Source of the DNA: Opitutus sp. GAS368
GTDB taxonomy: Bacteria > Verrucomicrobiota > Verrucomicrobiia > Opitutales > Opitutaceae
Direction: 5' to 3'
NCBI GenBank assembly: GCA_945903465.1
Contig: CAMDOF010000055.1
Coordinates: 1 to 40,850 of the forward strand
DNA: 40,850 nucleotides
Below are positions 25,894 through 34,819 of the stretch, in pieces; the stretch's first letter is position 1, and every line of letters starts with the position of its first letter. The notes beneath the pieces are model-generated. The model had not been told where the DNA came from. It ran no database searches and saw only the letters and a list, made by a program, of their open reading frames with translations. A program made the translations under genes and the position numbers.

Positions 25894-26922
25894 TCTCAGT
25901 AAGTTACTGATTACCCTAGGGAAGCTTTTAATCTGGAACAGCAAAATCAGGAAATTGCCAACGAAACTGCCAACGCGTCCACCACTGTGGCTGGATGTTT
26001 ACTCATGTGTTTTGGGGGGATTGGATCGAAACGATTATCCTCCTATGACATGATTCGGCCAAGAATTGAGTATGGTTCGCTCTGTGGGTTCTTTGCACAA
26101 TGGCGACCCCACGGGGCGCTGATTTACCTACGAATGCACAATATGGGGGACGCCCGGGGGACAAACTGGCGGGAATTTGTCGATTAGGGCCGCGTCCCGA
26201 TCCCGTCCAGTAGCTGAATACCGATAATCCCACGCAACTGGTCGCGGCCGTCGAATTGCCAGACCACCTGCCTGTCGCCAGTAACCTCGACTATGAGCGG
26301 CTGTTTGCCTTGGTCGCCATGAGCGGAGCAGTTGCAGATGATGGTACCGCGCACAGATCGCCAAGCGTTAGGCTGCGGTTGATCTTGGCCATGTCCCGTC
26401 GAGCATTGAGCCCGCTCTCCATGCGGTTGTAGGAGTATCGCTCGAGGTAGGTCGGTATTTCGCGAAGGGTAATTCGGGCGCGCATGGCGTGGTGCAAGCC
26501 GCTGCATTTGTCGCCGTAACCTCACGGCGTGTCGATTACTCTCGGTCGCATGTCCCCTCAGTTGTCCCACGGCGCCCGGTATAGTGCCGGGATGAATGCC
26601 GCCAAACCGCCGTCAGTTCTGTCCCGGTCCCGCAGCCAAGCCGTGCAGCATCTCCCGGGGGCCTCAAGGTCAGCGAGCGCGGCCTTGACCGGGCGGGGCC
26701 GTCGCCCGGGAGCGGATGCCCGCTGGCGAGGTCCAAGGCGGCTTTCACCAGCTCCCAGCCGATGCCCGCGATTACCGATTTGCCCCACGCATGAAATAGC
26801 CAGAGAAAATCACCAAGGAGCCCTTTGGAGCGCCTACTCAGCCGCGCGGAGAGTTTAGGCCCTCAGCCGCATGATCGGTTCGTGGACGAGACGGTTCACC
26901 CTCGCGGCGGCGGCGCATCGGC
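25894..26922. other. Degraded, gene-poor junction between tRNA-Val and the accessory cluster
   Basis: About 1 kb without an intact gene. It starts with a 15-bp dyad, TCAGTAA (25896-25902) and TTACTGA (25904-25910), 2 bases after the tRNA CCA end. One recognisable protein remnant (26184-26348, minus strand) is described separately. Another minus-strand frame near 26690-26850 reads like a hydrophobic or amphipathic fragment (LWLFHAWGKSVIAG), but I cannot assign it. A frame after the tRNA (KLPTKLPTRPPLWLDVY, plus strand) is also unassigned. The tRNA 3' end, the dyad and the decayed sequence together are what an old integration site would leave. No integrase was recognised. Confidence 0.55.
26184..26348 (-). 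pseudogene. C-terminal remnant of a PQQ/beta-propeller-like protein
   Basis: About 54 residues ending at a stop at 26184. The peptide has GTIICNCSAHGD, then PLIVEVTGDRQVVWQFDG, then RGIIGIQLLDG. This is the blade-end pattern (G-N-T-x-x-C-N, E-V-T-x-D-x-x-V-V-W, I-x-x-I-x-x-L-D) of PQQ-like or WD-type propeller proteins common in Verrucomicrobiota and Planctomycetota. Upstream in this frame the sequence stops resembling a propeller and there is no plausible start. The rest of the gene is missing. Similarity is judged by pattern only. Confidence 0.5.
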
Positions 26923-29900
26923 TTACCAGGCGAACGACGTCGAGAGCACGACGGTGCGCGGCTCCTGCATGAGGTTGCGGATGCGGATGAACTCGCTCGT
27001 GTCGCGGTTCCACGAGCCGGTGAGCCAGATGGGATCGGTTTCGTTCAACAGGTTTCGGACGTTAGCCTGCACGCGCCAGTTGATCCGGTTCTTCCAGAGC
27101 CGGTGGACGTAGTAGAGGTGCGCGTCGAACGTCGTCACCTCGCCGGTCATCAGCTTGTGGCCCATGTTCACCGCGCCCGCGGCGCTGGTCTCGAATGCCA
27201 GCGGCGCCTCTCCGCGCTGCCGGGCGCTGCCGCCGATCGACCAGCCCTTGAGCCAGGATTCGCGCCGGAACGAATACGTTGCGGTGAGCGAGGCCTGCCA
27301 GTCGGGGATGCCGAAGGTCGGCAGCCCGTTCAGCGCCTGCTTGAGCGGCAGCTCGGCGTCCATTGAGCGCAGTGCCTGGAACGTAGTGTCGCCGTCGATT
27401 TTCCGCCGCTCGTCGGCGGTCGGGCTGGCGGGGTTTGCGGCGCCACGGAAATTCGGGTCGTAGTTCGCGTCGATGAACGCCTGCCAGCGCGGGCGGTTCT
27501 GCGCGAGGTAGCGTCCGATGTCGCCGGCGAAGCCCTGGAGGACGTTCTGGTGTGTGGAAAACGTGCCGCGCACCCGCAGGGCCGGGGTTGGGTTCCACAC
27601 GAGCTCCACCTCGGTGCCCTTGGACGTCGAGTCGAAGATCGGCACCCAGGCTTCGGGCAGCGCGTTGCGCCGCTGCAGCTCCGCCGGATCGACCACGGTG
27701 AGGATCGCGGGGATCGCGGTGTTGAACACGCCGCGGCCCTCCAGGAAGTTGCTGTTGCTGAAATTGCGCGCCTGCTTCGTTTCGTAGCGCGTCACGCTGC
27801 CCACGAGCGCTTGCCCGAACGCGGTGAAACGCACGCCGTAGTCGGTGCCCTCACCCTGCAGGGGGTCGACCTCGTTGTAGAAAACATCGTAGCGCCGCGC
27901 GGCGCCGCTGACGTTGGTCGCGCGGTTCCAGAACAGGCTGAGCCGGTCGAGCGCGCGCCATTTTTCGATCGTGTGCAGCACGGCACCGTGCGTGCGGTTC
28001 TGCCAACTCCGGTCGCCGGCGTCGCGCCAGTTGCGCAGCGTCGCGGCGATATCGACCTCGCCGAAATACTGCCCGGCCGCCGGATTCTCGGCCGAGCGCG
28101 GGCGGCTCACGGCGAGCGTCTCTCGCACGCTCATGTCGTCGCGCCGCCAGCCACTGGTGACGACGAACCGGTCGCGGAGGAAAAAGCTCTGCGTGCTGAC
28201 GGCATACGACGCGATGTCGTTCTTGTCGCCGTTCCAAGAAAACTGGATCCAGTCCGCGCGGCCGACCGTGCCGCTGCCGGTGATTGGTAGCCAAGGCTCC
28301 GGCACGTAGGGGGAGCGGCCGGGCAGCAGATAGTAGCGGCCGAGCACGCGCGTGGCGTTGACCGCGACGCCGCTGGTCGCGTTGGCCGCGCTAAAATCAG
28401 CGATCGGCCGGCCGTTCCACTCGGTGAGATACGGCCGGCGCTGCCCGCCGCGGCTTTCGCGCTGGAAGCGGTTCCACAGGCCCGAGAGCTGATGTCGGCC
28501 GAGGTCGAGGAACCGCAGGAAACGATGGCGCGTGAGGTCGAGCTGGTAGGTCGCAACGGCGCGGTATTCGCCGGTCTTGTTGGTGGATTCCTCGTCGGTC
28601 GCGAACGCGAGCTGCCCGATGTAGGGCATGCCGGCGTAGGGATTCGGCGCGCCGCCCGGGAGGTAGAGGTTTGGATCGTATTGGAGCGCGTAGTCGGTGG
28701 AGCGGAGCACCGTGAGATTCTTCGTCGTGGTGCGCTCGAAGTTGGCGGCGAACTCGAGGAACAGATTCTCGCCGACGCGCTGCTCCACGAAGATCGAGCC
28801 GGCGTCGAAGCCACGTTTGTAGGTGTCGAGATTGCCCGAGAAGAACGTCTCCATCGGCACGGTCACAGTCCGGCCGCCGCTCCAGAGATCGGGAATCGCG
28901 CGCAGCGGGCCGAGGCCGGTCAGCCAGGTGTTGAGCGCCGCCTCGGACCCGAGGTGCCGCCGCAGCAAGTCGAGCGGGTTGACCGACGTGAAATCGGCGG
29001 GGATGCTCTTGAACGTCTCCTCCGCGCCGTTGACGATCGGTCCGGCAGCGCGGACGTAGCTGTTGTAGCCGGTGCCGCGCACGGACTGGAACGTGGGGAT
29101 CGAGCCGACGGGCTGGCCCTTGATGTCGATGAACAGGCTTTCCATACGGATGAACGGCACGTCGAGCGCGGGATTGCCGGGGCGGGCGTCGCGGCGGTTG
29201 TCGTAGAGCGGCGCGCCGAGCCGCTGCCAGTTCGAGAAAAGATCGAACGGCGCCCACGGCCGCGGCGAGACGCGGTCTTGCTTGGCGTGCTCGTAGTTCA
29301 CGCGAACCTGCGTGCGGCCATCGGCCGCGAACGGGTTCACGGTCGCGGTGAGGTAGGCACCGTCCTTGCGCTCGTAGGCCGGCGCGCGGTAGCCCTTCGA
29401 GTGCTCGCGGAGCGCGTCGAGCCGCAGCGCCACGCGGTCCTTGATGAGCGCGTAATTCTGGTCGAGCGAGACGCGGTGGCTGCCTTGGTCGTCGTATTGG
29501 TAACGCAGCTCGCCGCGGCGGCCGCGCAGCTCGGCACGGTTCGTGGAGAGGTGCACGGCACCGCCGGGATTGCCGATGCCGAAGAGCAGCGCGTTGGGCC
29601 CGCGCGAGAAGGTCACGCGGTCGGTCACGTAGCGGTCGCTGAAGCCGAGCGTCTGGAAAAAATTCCGGCTGCGGGTGTCGGTCTTGAAGCCGCGCACGGT
29701 GAGCGTGTCGCCCGCCTTCGCGGAGTTGCCCGAGTTGTCCCCGCCCAGCAGGGAAAAACTCTCGGTGCTCGGCACGAACGGCAGCGCCTTCGTGAAGTCG
29801 GCCGCGCCGATGTCGTCGAGGAAATCATTGGTGAGGACGCTGAGCGCGGCCGGCGTGTCGGCGAGGTTGGAGCGGAGGCGCGTGCCCGCGAGTGTCTGAG

Positions 29901-30096
29901 TCGCGAGGTAGCCGCGATCAGTGGAGGTCTCGACGGTGAAGGGATTGAGCACAAGCACGTCCGCGCTCGGCGGCGGGCTCGGCGGTGCGGAGGAAGTAGT
30001 CTGCGCGCGGGTGGGCGCGGTCAGCGCGAGGGCGGCGCTGGCGAGCAGGATTCGGTTGGTGGGGTTCACGAGGAGTAGGTTTTGGCGGGCGCTCAT
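26923..30096 (-). CDS. TonB-dependent receptor 1 (outer membrane, Opitutaceae type)
   Basis: A 1057-residue outer-membrane protein. A signal peptide (about 1-32, ending TRAQ) is followed by a Pro/Ser-rich stretch and the sequence VLNPFTVETSTDRGYLATQT, which leads into the plug (TLAGTRLRSNL ... RGFKTDTRSRN). The 22-strand barrel runs from about residue 220 and ends in an aromatic FAW terminus. No carboxypeptidase-like domain precedes the plug, unlike receptor 2. Such receptors import ligands too large for porins by the TonB force system, which is not in the window. Here the cargo is probably oligosaccharides freed by the sulfatase cluster. The ATG overlaps the stop of sulfatase B by 4 bases (ATGA), so translation is coupled. 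It is the last gene of the cluster. Confidence 0.92.
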   Translation of the reverse strand: MSARQNLLLVNPTNRILLASAALALTAPTRAQTTSSAPPSPPPSADVLVLNPFTVETSTDRGYLATQTLAGTRLRSNLADTPAALSVLTNDFLDDIGAADFTKALPFVPSTESFSLLGGDNSGNSAKAGDTLTVRGFKTDTRSRNFFQTLGFSDRYVTDRVTFSRGPNALLFGIGNPGGAVHLSTNRAELRGRRGELRYQYDDQGSHRVSLDQNYALIKDRVALRLDALREHSKGYRAPAYERKDGAYLTATVNPFAADGRTQVRVNYEHAKQDRVSPRPWAPFDLFSNWQRLGAPLYDNRRDARPGNPALDVPFIRMESLFIDIKGQPVGSIPTFQSVRGTGYNSYVRAAGPIVNGAEETFKSIPADFTSVNPLDLLRRHLGSEAALNTWLTGLGPLRAIPDLWSGGRTVTVPMETFFSGNLDTYKRGFDAGSIFVEQRVGENLFLEFAANFERTTTKNLTVLRSTDYALQYDPNLYLPGGAPNPYAGMPYIGQLAFATDEESTNKTGEYRAVATYQLDLTRHRFLRFLDLGRHQLSGLWNRFQRESRGGQRRPYLTEWNGRPIADFSAANATSGVAVNATRVLGRYYLLPGRSPYVPEPWLPITGSGTVGRADWIQFSWNGDKNDIASYAVSTQSFFLRDRFVVTSGWRRDDMSVRETLAVSRPRSAENPAAGQYFGEVDIAATLRNWRDAGDRSWQNRTHGAVLHTIEKWRALDRLSLFWNRATNVSGAARRYDVFYNEVDPLQGEGTDYGVRFTAFGQALVGSVTRYETKQARNFSNSNFLEGRGVFNTAIPAILTVVDPAELQRRNALPEAWVPIFDSTSKGTEVELVWNPTPALRVRGTFSTHQNVLQGFAGDIGRYLAQNRPRWQAFIDANYDPNFRGAANPASPTADERRKIDGDTTFQALRSMDAELPLKQALNGLPTFGIPDWQASLTATYSFRRESWLKGWSIGGSARQRGEAPLAFETSAAGAVNMGHKLMTGEVTTFDAHLYYVHRLWKNRINWRVQANVRNLLNETDPIWLTGSWNRDTSEFIRIRNLMQEPRTVVLSTSFAW

Positions 30097-31421
30097 TTCT
30101 TCCGCTTCGCCTTGCGGTCTTCATCTCCGTCCCAGCGGCGATCTTCCCAGCGTGGCGGCTGCATCGAGGCGCTCCATCGGTTATAGGCGGCCTGCAGCGC
30201 TTGCTCTCTTTCGGGGTGTTTTGTCGTCAGATCGGTTTGCTCGCCGCGATCGTTCGCGAGATTGACGAGCATCGGCGGCATGGCAGCGGAGGCTTTCACG
30301 AGCTTCCAATCGCCCTGACGCACCGCGTATTGCACGCCGAAGCGGAAGTAGAGATTGCGGGGCTCGAGGTTCGCGACCTTGCCTTCGAGAAGCGGGAGCA
30401 GGTTGACGCCATCGAGCTGCCACGCCGGGTCCACGTTTGCTCCCGCCGCGGCGAGCGCAGTGGGCAGCACGTCGAGTTGGATCACCGGCTCACGGCTGAC
30501 GCGGCCAGCCGGGATGCGGCCCTTCCATTGGGCCATCCACGTCACGCGGATTCCGCCTTCCCACACGAACCACTTGCGGCCGCGCAGCCCGCCCATCTCC
30601 GCCTCCTGTGAGGCGCCGCCGTTGTCGCTGATGACGAAGACCAGCGTGTTCTCCTCCAGCTTGAGTTCACCGAGTTTCGCTATCACCGCGCCGATCGCCT
30701 CGTCGGCTTCCGCAATATTGGCCGCATACTGCGCCTGTCGGTTGGGGAGGTGCCGGAATTTCTCCAGCCACATGGGCGAGGCCACGTGCGGGGTGTGCAC
30801 CGCGTTGAACGCCAGATAGAGGAACCACGGCTGCGCCCGGTTCTCGGCGATGAACTTCACCGCTTCGTCGCGGTAGAGCGGCGACGTTACGGGTGCGCCC
30901 GGCCAAGACTCGATCTTCTGCGTGCCGCGATAAAACGACGGGCCTTCGCCTTCGCCCAGGTTACCGATCGATCCAACGGCGAAATCAAAGCCGCGCGAAG
31001 CAGGCAGATAACGTTCGTCCGTTTCGCCAAGGTGCCATTTGCCGACGATGCCCGTGCGATAGCCAGACGCTTTTAACCGTTGCGCCATCGTGGTCTCGCT
31101 CAACAGCAGTTCGCGGCCGCCGCGGTTGCCGTTCGCATCGTGGCCTGTTCGCGCCTGATAGCGGCCGGTCATGAGGCCGACGCGGCTCGGCCCGCAGACG
31201 CAGGCCGACACATAGCCATCCGTGAAACGCACGCCGTTCCTCGCGATCGAGTCCATCGCGGGGGTCGGCGCGAGCTTGCCGCCGTAGGCGCCGGGCTGCG
31301 CCCAGCCCATGTCGTCCAGATAGAAGACGAGGATGTTGGGCCGCGCGGCCGGAGCGGCCCGAAGCAGGCACGCCGCTGAAAACAACATGATCAGGCCGAA
31401 GGACCGGAGGCTTGGAGTCAT
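30093..31421 (-). CDS. Secreted type I sulfatase (sulfatase B)
   Basis: A 442-residue sulfatase with a signal peptide (about 1-26). The metal pair is DD at 36-37 in LVFYLDDMGW. The modified cysteine is C76 in CGPSRVGLMTGR. GKWHLGE follows near 127, and a late ISDNGGASQEAEMGGLRGRK gives ligands and substrate-pocket residues. It would remove sulfate groups from a sugar polymer before import by the receptor whose ATG it overlaps by 4 bases. The start follows TTCTCCCT, not a Shine-Dalgarno. Twenty-two bases separate it from sulfatase C. Its substrate is unknown. It is closest in style to arylsulfatases of the S1 family. Confidence 0.93.
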   Translation of the reverse strand: MTPSLRSFGLIMLFSAACLLRAAPAARPNILVFYLDDMGWAQPGAYGGKLAPTPAMDSIARNGVRFTDGYVSACVCGPSRVGLMTGRYQARTGHDANGNRGGRELLLSETTMAQRLKASGYRTGIVGKWHLGETDERYLPASRGFDFAVGSIGNLGEGEGPSFYRGTQKIESWPGAPVTSPLYRDEAVKFIAENRAQPWFLYLAFNAVHTPHVASPMWLEKFRHLPNRQAQYAANIAEADEAIGAVIAKLGELKLEENTLVFVISDNGGASQEAEMGGLRGRKWFVWEGGIRVTWMAQWKGRIPAGRVSREPVIQLDVLPTALAAAGANVDPAWQLDGVNLLPLLEGKVANLEPRNLYFRFGVQYAVRQGDWKLVKASAAMPPMLVNLANDRGEQTDLTTKHPEREQALQAAYNRWSASMQPPRWEDRRWDGDEDRKAKRKK

Positions 31422-31443
31422 AGGGAGAATTTGAAGTTCATGC

Positions 31444-32859
31444 TCAAAGCCGCGACTTCGCGCCGTTCTTGCCGGGTTTGCCGTCGTCGGACCCAGCGCC
31501 CCACAGCGGTTTCACGTTGTCCACATTCCACTGGTGCCAGAGAGCCTGAAGTTCCTTTGCCTTTGCCGGCTCCTTGGCGGATAGATCGCGCTGTTCGCCC
31601 TCGTCCTCTCGCAAATGGAAAAGACCGGTCTTCAGCGCTGGCGGAGAAACGGTGCTGTCGAGCGCGCGCACAAGCTTCCAGTCGCCCTGCCGCACCGCGA
31701 ACTGCTCGCCGTAGCGCCAGAACAGTGCGGCGTGCGGCGGTTCGCTCGTCCGGCCGGTGAGGAAGGGCAGCAGGTTCACGCCGTCAAACGCCCCGTCCGC
31801 CGGCAGCGCACTCGCGGCGGCCAGCGCCGTCGGCAACAGATCGAGCGCCGACACCGGTGCGTCCACGACCCGGCCCGCGGGCAGCGCGGCCTTCCACTGC
31901 AGCACGAAGGGCTCGCGGATGCCGCCGTCCCACAGCGTGCCCTTGCTCCCGCGCAGCGGCGTGTTGCGCGATCCGTTCCGCGGCGGCGCGCCGTTGTCGC
32001 TGAGGAAGACGACGAGTGTGCGCTCCTCTTGGGCCGATTCCCGCAGCGTCTGCAAGATGCGCCCCACCGCGTCGTCGAGCAGGGTCATCATCGCCGCGCA
32101 CTTCCGCCGTTCCGGATCGGCGATGGCAGCAAACCGCTCCTCGGCGCCCGGCGGCAGGTCGAGAGGTTGATGAGGCGTCAGAAACGCCACGTAGAGAAAC
32201 CACGGCTCCGCGCGATGCCGCTGGATGAAAGCCGAGGCCTCGCGCGCCATCGCCTCGTCCACATAGCGGTCGTCGGCGCGGCCTGGTTCGCCGTGGCGGA
32301 ATACATGGAACGGCGGCAGCTTTTTTTGCCCCGGGAACCACGCCGATTCGTCAAACCCGCGCGCCTTCGGACTGAACTCCGGTTTCTTTGGGTCGCCGAG
32401 GTGCCACTTGCCGACGTGGCCGGTCACATAGCCCGCGTCGCGGAAAAACTGCGGCGCGAGCTTCACCGTTGTCGGCAGACCGACCGGGGCGCGATCCGCG
32501 AGCGGATGGTTGAGCTCATGCCCGAAGCGCGTCTGCCAGCGCCCCGACATCAAGCCGGCGCGCGTGGGGCTGCACACCGGCGCGCTGACGTAGCCGCTCG
32601 TGAAACGCACGCCGTTCCGCGCGATGCTGTCGATGTTCGGCGTCGCGAAATCCGTGCATCCGTTCACCCCGATGTCGGCATAGCCGAGATCGTCGGCCAG
32701 CAGGAAGAGGATATTGGGTTTTGGCGCTGACGGCTTCGCGGCATGGAGTCCGACAAACAGCGTCGGCAGCAATACTGCCAGCAGTCGCAGGACAGGGGCA
32801 TTTGATACGGGGCCTGAGTTCATGAGGTCGTCCGCCGTGGTCGAAGCTTCATGGATCAT
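31444..32859 (-). CDS. Secreted type I sulfatase (sulfatase C)
   Basis: A 471-residue sulfatase. Metal DD is at 56-57 in ILFLLADDLGY. The modified cysteine is C96 in CSPTRAGLMSGR, so the maturation motif has Thr in the Ser position, which is common. GKWHLGD follows near 153, and LSDNGAPPRNGS carries late ligands. The frame begins at 32859 with an 11-base overlap of sulfatase D. An ATG at 32823 (MNSGPVSN) leads directly into the hydrophobic signal LRLLAVLLPTLFVGLHA and may be the true start. The C-terminus is Gly/Lys-rich. It lies between sulfatases D and B in the same direction. Confidence 0.93.
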   Translation of the reverse strand: MIHEASTTADDLMNSGPVSNAPVLRLLAVLLPTLFVGLHAAKPSAPKPNILFLLADDLGYADIGVNGCTDFATPNIDSIARNGVRFTSGYVSAPVCSPTRAGLMSGRWQTRFGHELNHPLADRAPVGLPTTVKLAPQFFRDAGYVTGHVGKWHLGDPKKPEFSPKARGFDESAWFPGQKKLPPFHVFRHGEPGRADDRYVDEAMAREASAFIQRHRAEPWFLYVAFLTPHQPLDLPPGAEERFAAIADPERRKCAAMMTLLDDAVGRILQTLRESAQEERTLVVFLSDNGAPPRNGSRNTPLRGSKGTLWDGGIREPFVLQWKAALPAGRVVDAPVSALDLLPTALAAASALPADGAFDGVNLLPFLTGRTSEPPHAALFWRYGEQFAVRQGDWKLVRALDSTVSPPALKTGLFHLREDEGEQRDLSAKEPAKAKELQALWHQWNVDNVKPLWGAGSDDGKPGKNGAKSRL

Positions 32860-34264
32860 CAGGGTCGGGCTTCGTTGAGTGGTTCACGGGCCGCGGCAGT
32901 CCGGCCGTCAGCCGTTCGTAGGTCGCGATCAGTTGCTTTTTCTTCTCCGGGAATTCGGCACTGACGTCGCGTTCCTCACCGATGTCGCCACCGATCCGGA
33001 AGAGCGCCCCGTCCGCTCCGATGCCCTCCTTAGGGGCGACCACCCATTTGAATTCGCCTGCACGCAGGGCCCACGACTTGCGGTCGAAGCGTCGGAAGAA
33101 AAATTCGTCGTGCGGATCTCCTGTCTTCTTGCCGGTGAGAAACGGCATCAAGTCTACGCCGTCGATCACGCGGTCCGCTGGGATCGAAGCGCCGGCAAGG
33201 GCGGCCGTCGTTGTGAAAATATCCACGGAACTGAGCACGCCGTCGTAGTCGCGGCCCTGCGGTAATACCCCGGGCCAGCTAGCGCCGAAGAGCACGCGCA
33301 CGCCGCCGTCGAAAACCGAGCCCTTGCCGCTGCGCAACGGCCGGTTGACCCCGCCGAGATCGTTGGGCCGGGCGAGCGCCGCACCGTTGTCGGCGAGGAA
33401 GAAAATCAGCGTGTTCTCCCGCAGCTTCGTTTTCTCCAACGTGTCGAGAATGCGGCCGACTCCGTCGTCGAGCCCCGCGACCATCGCGCAGTAGACGAGC
33501 CGCATGATCTCCATGTCCACGTTTTTACCCTTGAATGGCCGGACTTCGAAGTTGGGCAGGGCGCCGGCGCCGGTCTTTTGCTTCATGCGCTCGTAAGCCG
33601 GGCGAAACGCCGGCTGGTGCGCCACCATGCGCTCAATCAAGCGTTGCGGTGCCTGCATCGGCGAATGCGGCGCGTTGAACGCGACATAGAGGAAAAACGG
33701 CTTGTCTTGGTTGCGGGTGATGAAATCCGCCGCGCCATCGGCGAGCGCGTCGGTAATGTAGCCTTTGAGATCAACTTCCTGCGTCCCGCGCATGAGCTTG
33801 CCTTTGGAGTAGTCGTGCCCGCCTCCGAGAAACCCGAAGAACTCGTCGAAGCCGCGCGCAGCCGGGACGCGATCCGGCGCCTCGCCGAGATGCCATTTGC
33901 CGATCGCGCCGGTGTGGTAGCCCGCGGGCTTGAGGATGCGCGGAATGAGGATTTCGCTGGCCGGCGGGCCTTCGAGTGGCGTGCCCGGCTGATTGTCCTC
34001 GAGCCCAAACCGGCTGGAAGTCCGGCCGGTCATCAACGAAGAGCGGGACGGGCCGCAAGTCGAAGAAGCGACGTAGCCCTGGGTGAAGCGCATCCCGCTC
34101 GCAAAGAGCCGGTCGAGATGCGGGGTCCGCACATCGCGCGAAGCGGGCAGTTTTTGGAAGCTGGCATCGGCCCAGCCGTGATCGTCGGAGATGATCACGA
34201 TCACGTTGGGCTTGCTCGCCGCGAAGGCGGTCGTGCAGAGGAGGAGGAGGTAGAGGAGACGCAT
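32849..34264 (-). CDS. Secreted type I sulfatase (sulfatase D)
   Basis: A 471-residue sulfatase. A short signal peptide spans 1-16 (LLYLLLLCTTAFAA). DD is at 27-28 in VIIISDDHGW-like sequence, and the modified cysteine is C70 in CGPSRSSLMTGR. GKWHLGEAP is near 125. The metal and sulfate ligands continue in FLADNGAALARPND. An insert around residues 195-250 (PAYERMKQKTGAGALPNFEVRPF) is larger than in sulfatases B and C and may shape substrate choice. The start follows CTTTCTCCT and no Shine-Dalgarno. Eleven bases separate it from the broken locus upstream. Confidence 0.93.
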   Translation of the reverse strand: MRLLYLLLLCTTAFAASKPNVIVIISDDHGWADASFQKLPASRDVRTPHLDRLFASGMRFTQGYVASSTCGPSRSSLMTGRTSSRFGLEDNQPGTPLEGPPASEILIPRILKPAGYHTGAIGKWHLGEAPDRVPAARGFDEFFGFLGGGHDYSKGKLMRGTQEVDLKGYITDALADGAADFITRNQDKPFFLYVAFNAPHSPMQAPQRLIERMVAHQPAFRPAYERMKQKTGAGALPNFEVRPFKGKNVDMEIMRLVYCAMVAGLDDGVGRILDTLEKTKLRENTLIFFLADNGAALARPNDLGGVNRPLRSGKGSVFDGGVRVLFGASWPGVLPQGRDYDGVLSSVDIFTTTAALAGASIPADRVIDGVDLMPFLTGKKTGDPHDEFFFRRFDRKSWALRAGEFKWVVAPKEGIGADGALFRIGGDIGEERDVSAEFPEKKKQLIATYERLTAGLPRPVNHSTKPDPDDP

Positions 34265-34275
34265 AGGAGAAAGGA

Positions 34276-34814
34276 TCAGGGACGTGATCGCGGACGAGCC
34301 GCGACCGCATACATCACGTTGGGGCCGCGCTGACTGTGTTCGTGCGGCGGCCCAAGCTCAATCGCTCCGGCCTCGACGGCTGCCCGCCACACCGCGCACG
34401 TCACCAACGGATCGTCCAGCGGCTGCCCGATGGGCTTGCCCAGCAGTTGCGGAGAATTCCATGGCCCCACCCGCACCCGCGCGCCGGTGTCGGCAAGCCG
34501 CTCCTGCAGCCACGGGGGCGCCAGCTTGCGCGTATCGATGATCACGAACAGGTCCTCGGGATCGCGCAGCGAGAGCGTGAGGGCAAACCCGGGGTCGTGC
34601 CGATCGGCGTGAAACGTGCGCACCACGTCGGCGCCTTCGAGCATGCCGGGAAACGGCTCGCCCGGCACGGCCCGATGTCGCTGTAGCCGAGATCTTCGGC
34701 GAGGATGAGGAGGACATTCAGACGCGAGGCCTCGGCGACGGCGGAGATCGGGAGAAGGAAGGCGATCCGCAGCGCGCGGATCGTCGCGAGCGCGGCGACG
34801 TGGGCCAGTTTCAT
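34276..34814 (-). pseudogene. Broken chimeric locus: sulfatase N-terminus joined out of frame to an unrelated C-terminal domain
   Basis: From the ATG at 34814 the frame gives a signal peptide and LNVLLILAEDLGYSDIG, the sulfatase metal-binding start. It then loses all sulfatase features before the cysteine site and stops at 34542. From about 34690 another frame carries PGMLEGADVVRTFHADR, LFVIIDTRKLAPPWL and VMYAVAARP to a stop at 34276. That peptide resembles the C-terminal domain of FecR- or lectin-like proteins of Planctomycetota/Verrucomicrobiota (judged by pattern). The likely history is a deletion joining two genes out of frame. The start is 5 bases after the sulfatase E stop and has an AGGAAG ribosome site, so the locus was once a normal operon member. 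Confidence 0.75.
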
Positions 34815-34819
34815 CACAC

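Noticed and set aside
8885..25924. A 17-base match (16 identical) between 8885-8901 and 25908-25924 as att-site halves
   Set aside because: A one-mismatch 17-mer is expected by chance in a window this long, and neither side shows an integrase.
25987..26187. A 66-codon plus-strand frame after the tRNA
   Set aside because: No ribosome site, no recognisable motif, and it lies in a stretch of decayed sequence.
28492..30078. A 528-codon open frame on the plus strand antisense to TonB receptor 1
   Set aside because: High-GC coding DNA makes long antisense frames. The peptide is Arg/Glu/Val-rich without any domain, and the minus strand has a complete, well-conserved receptor.
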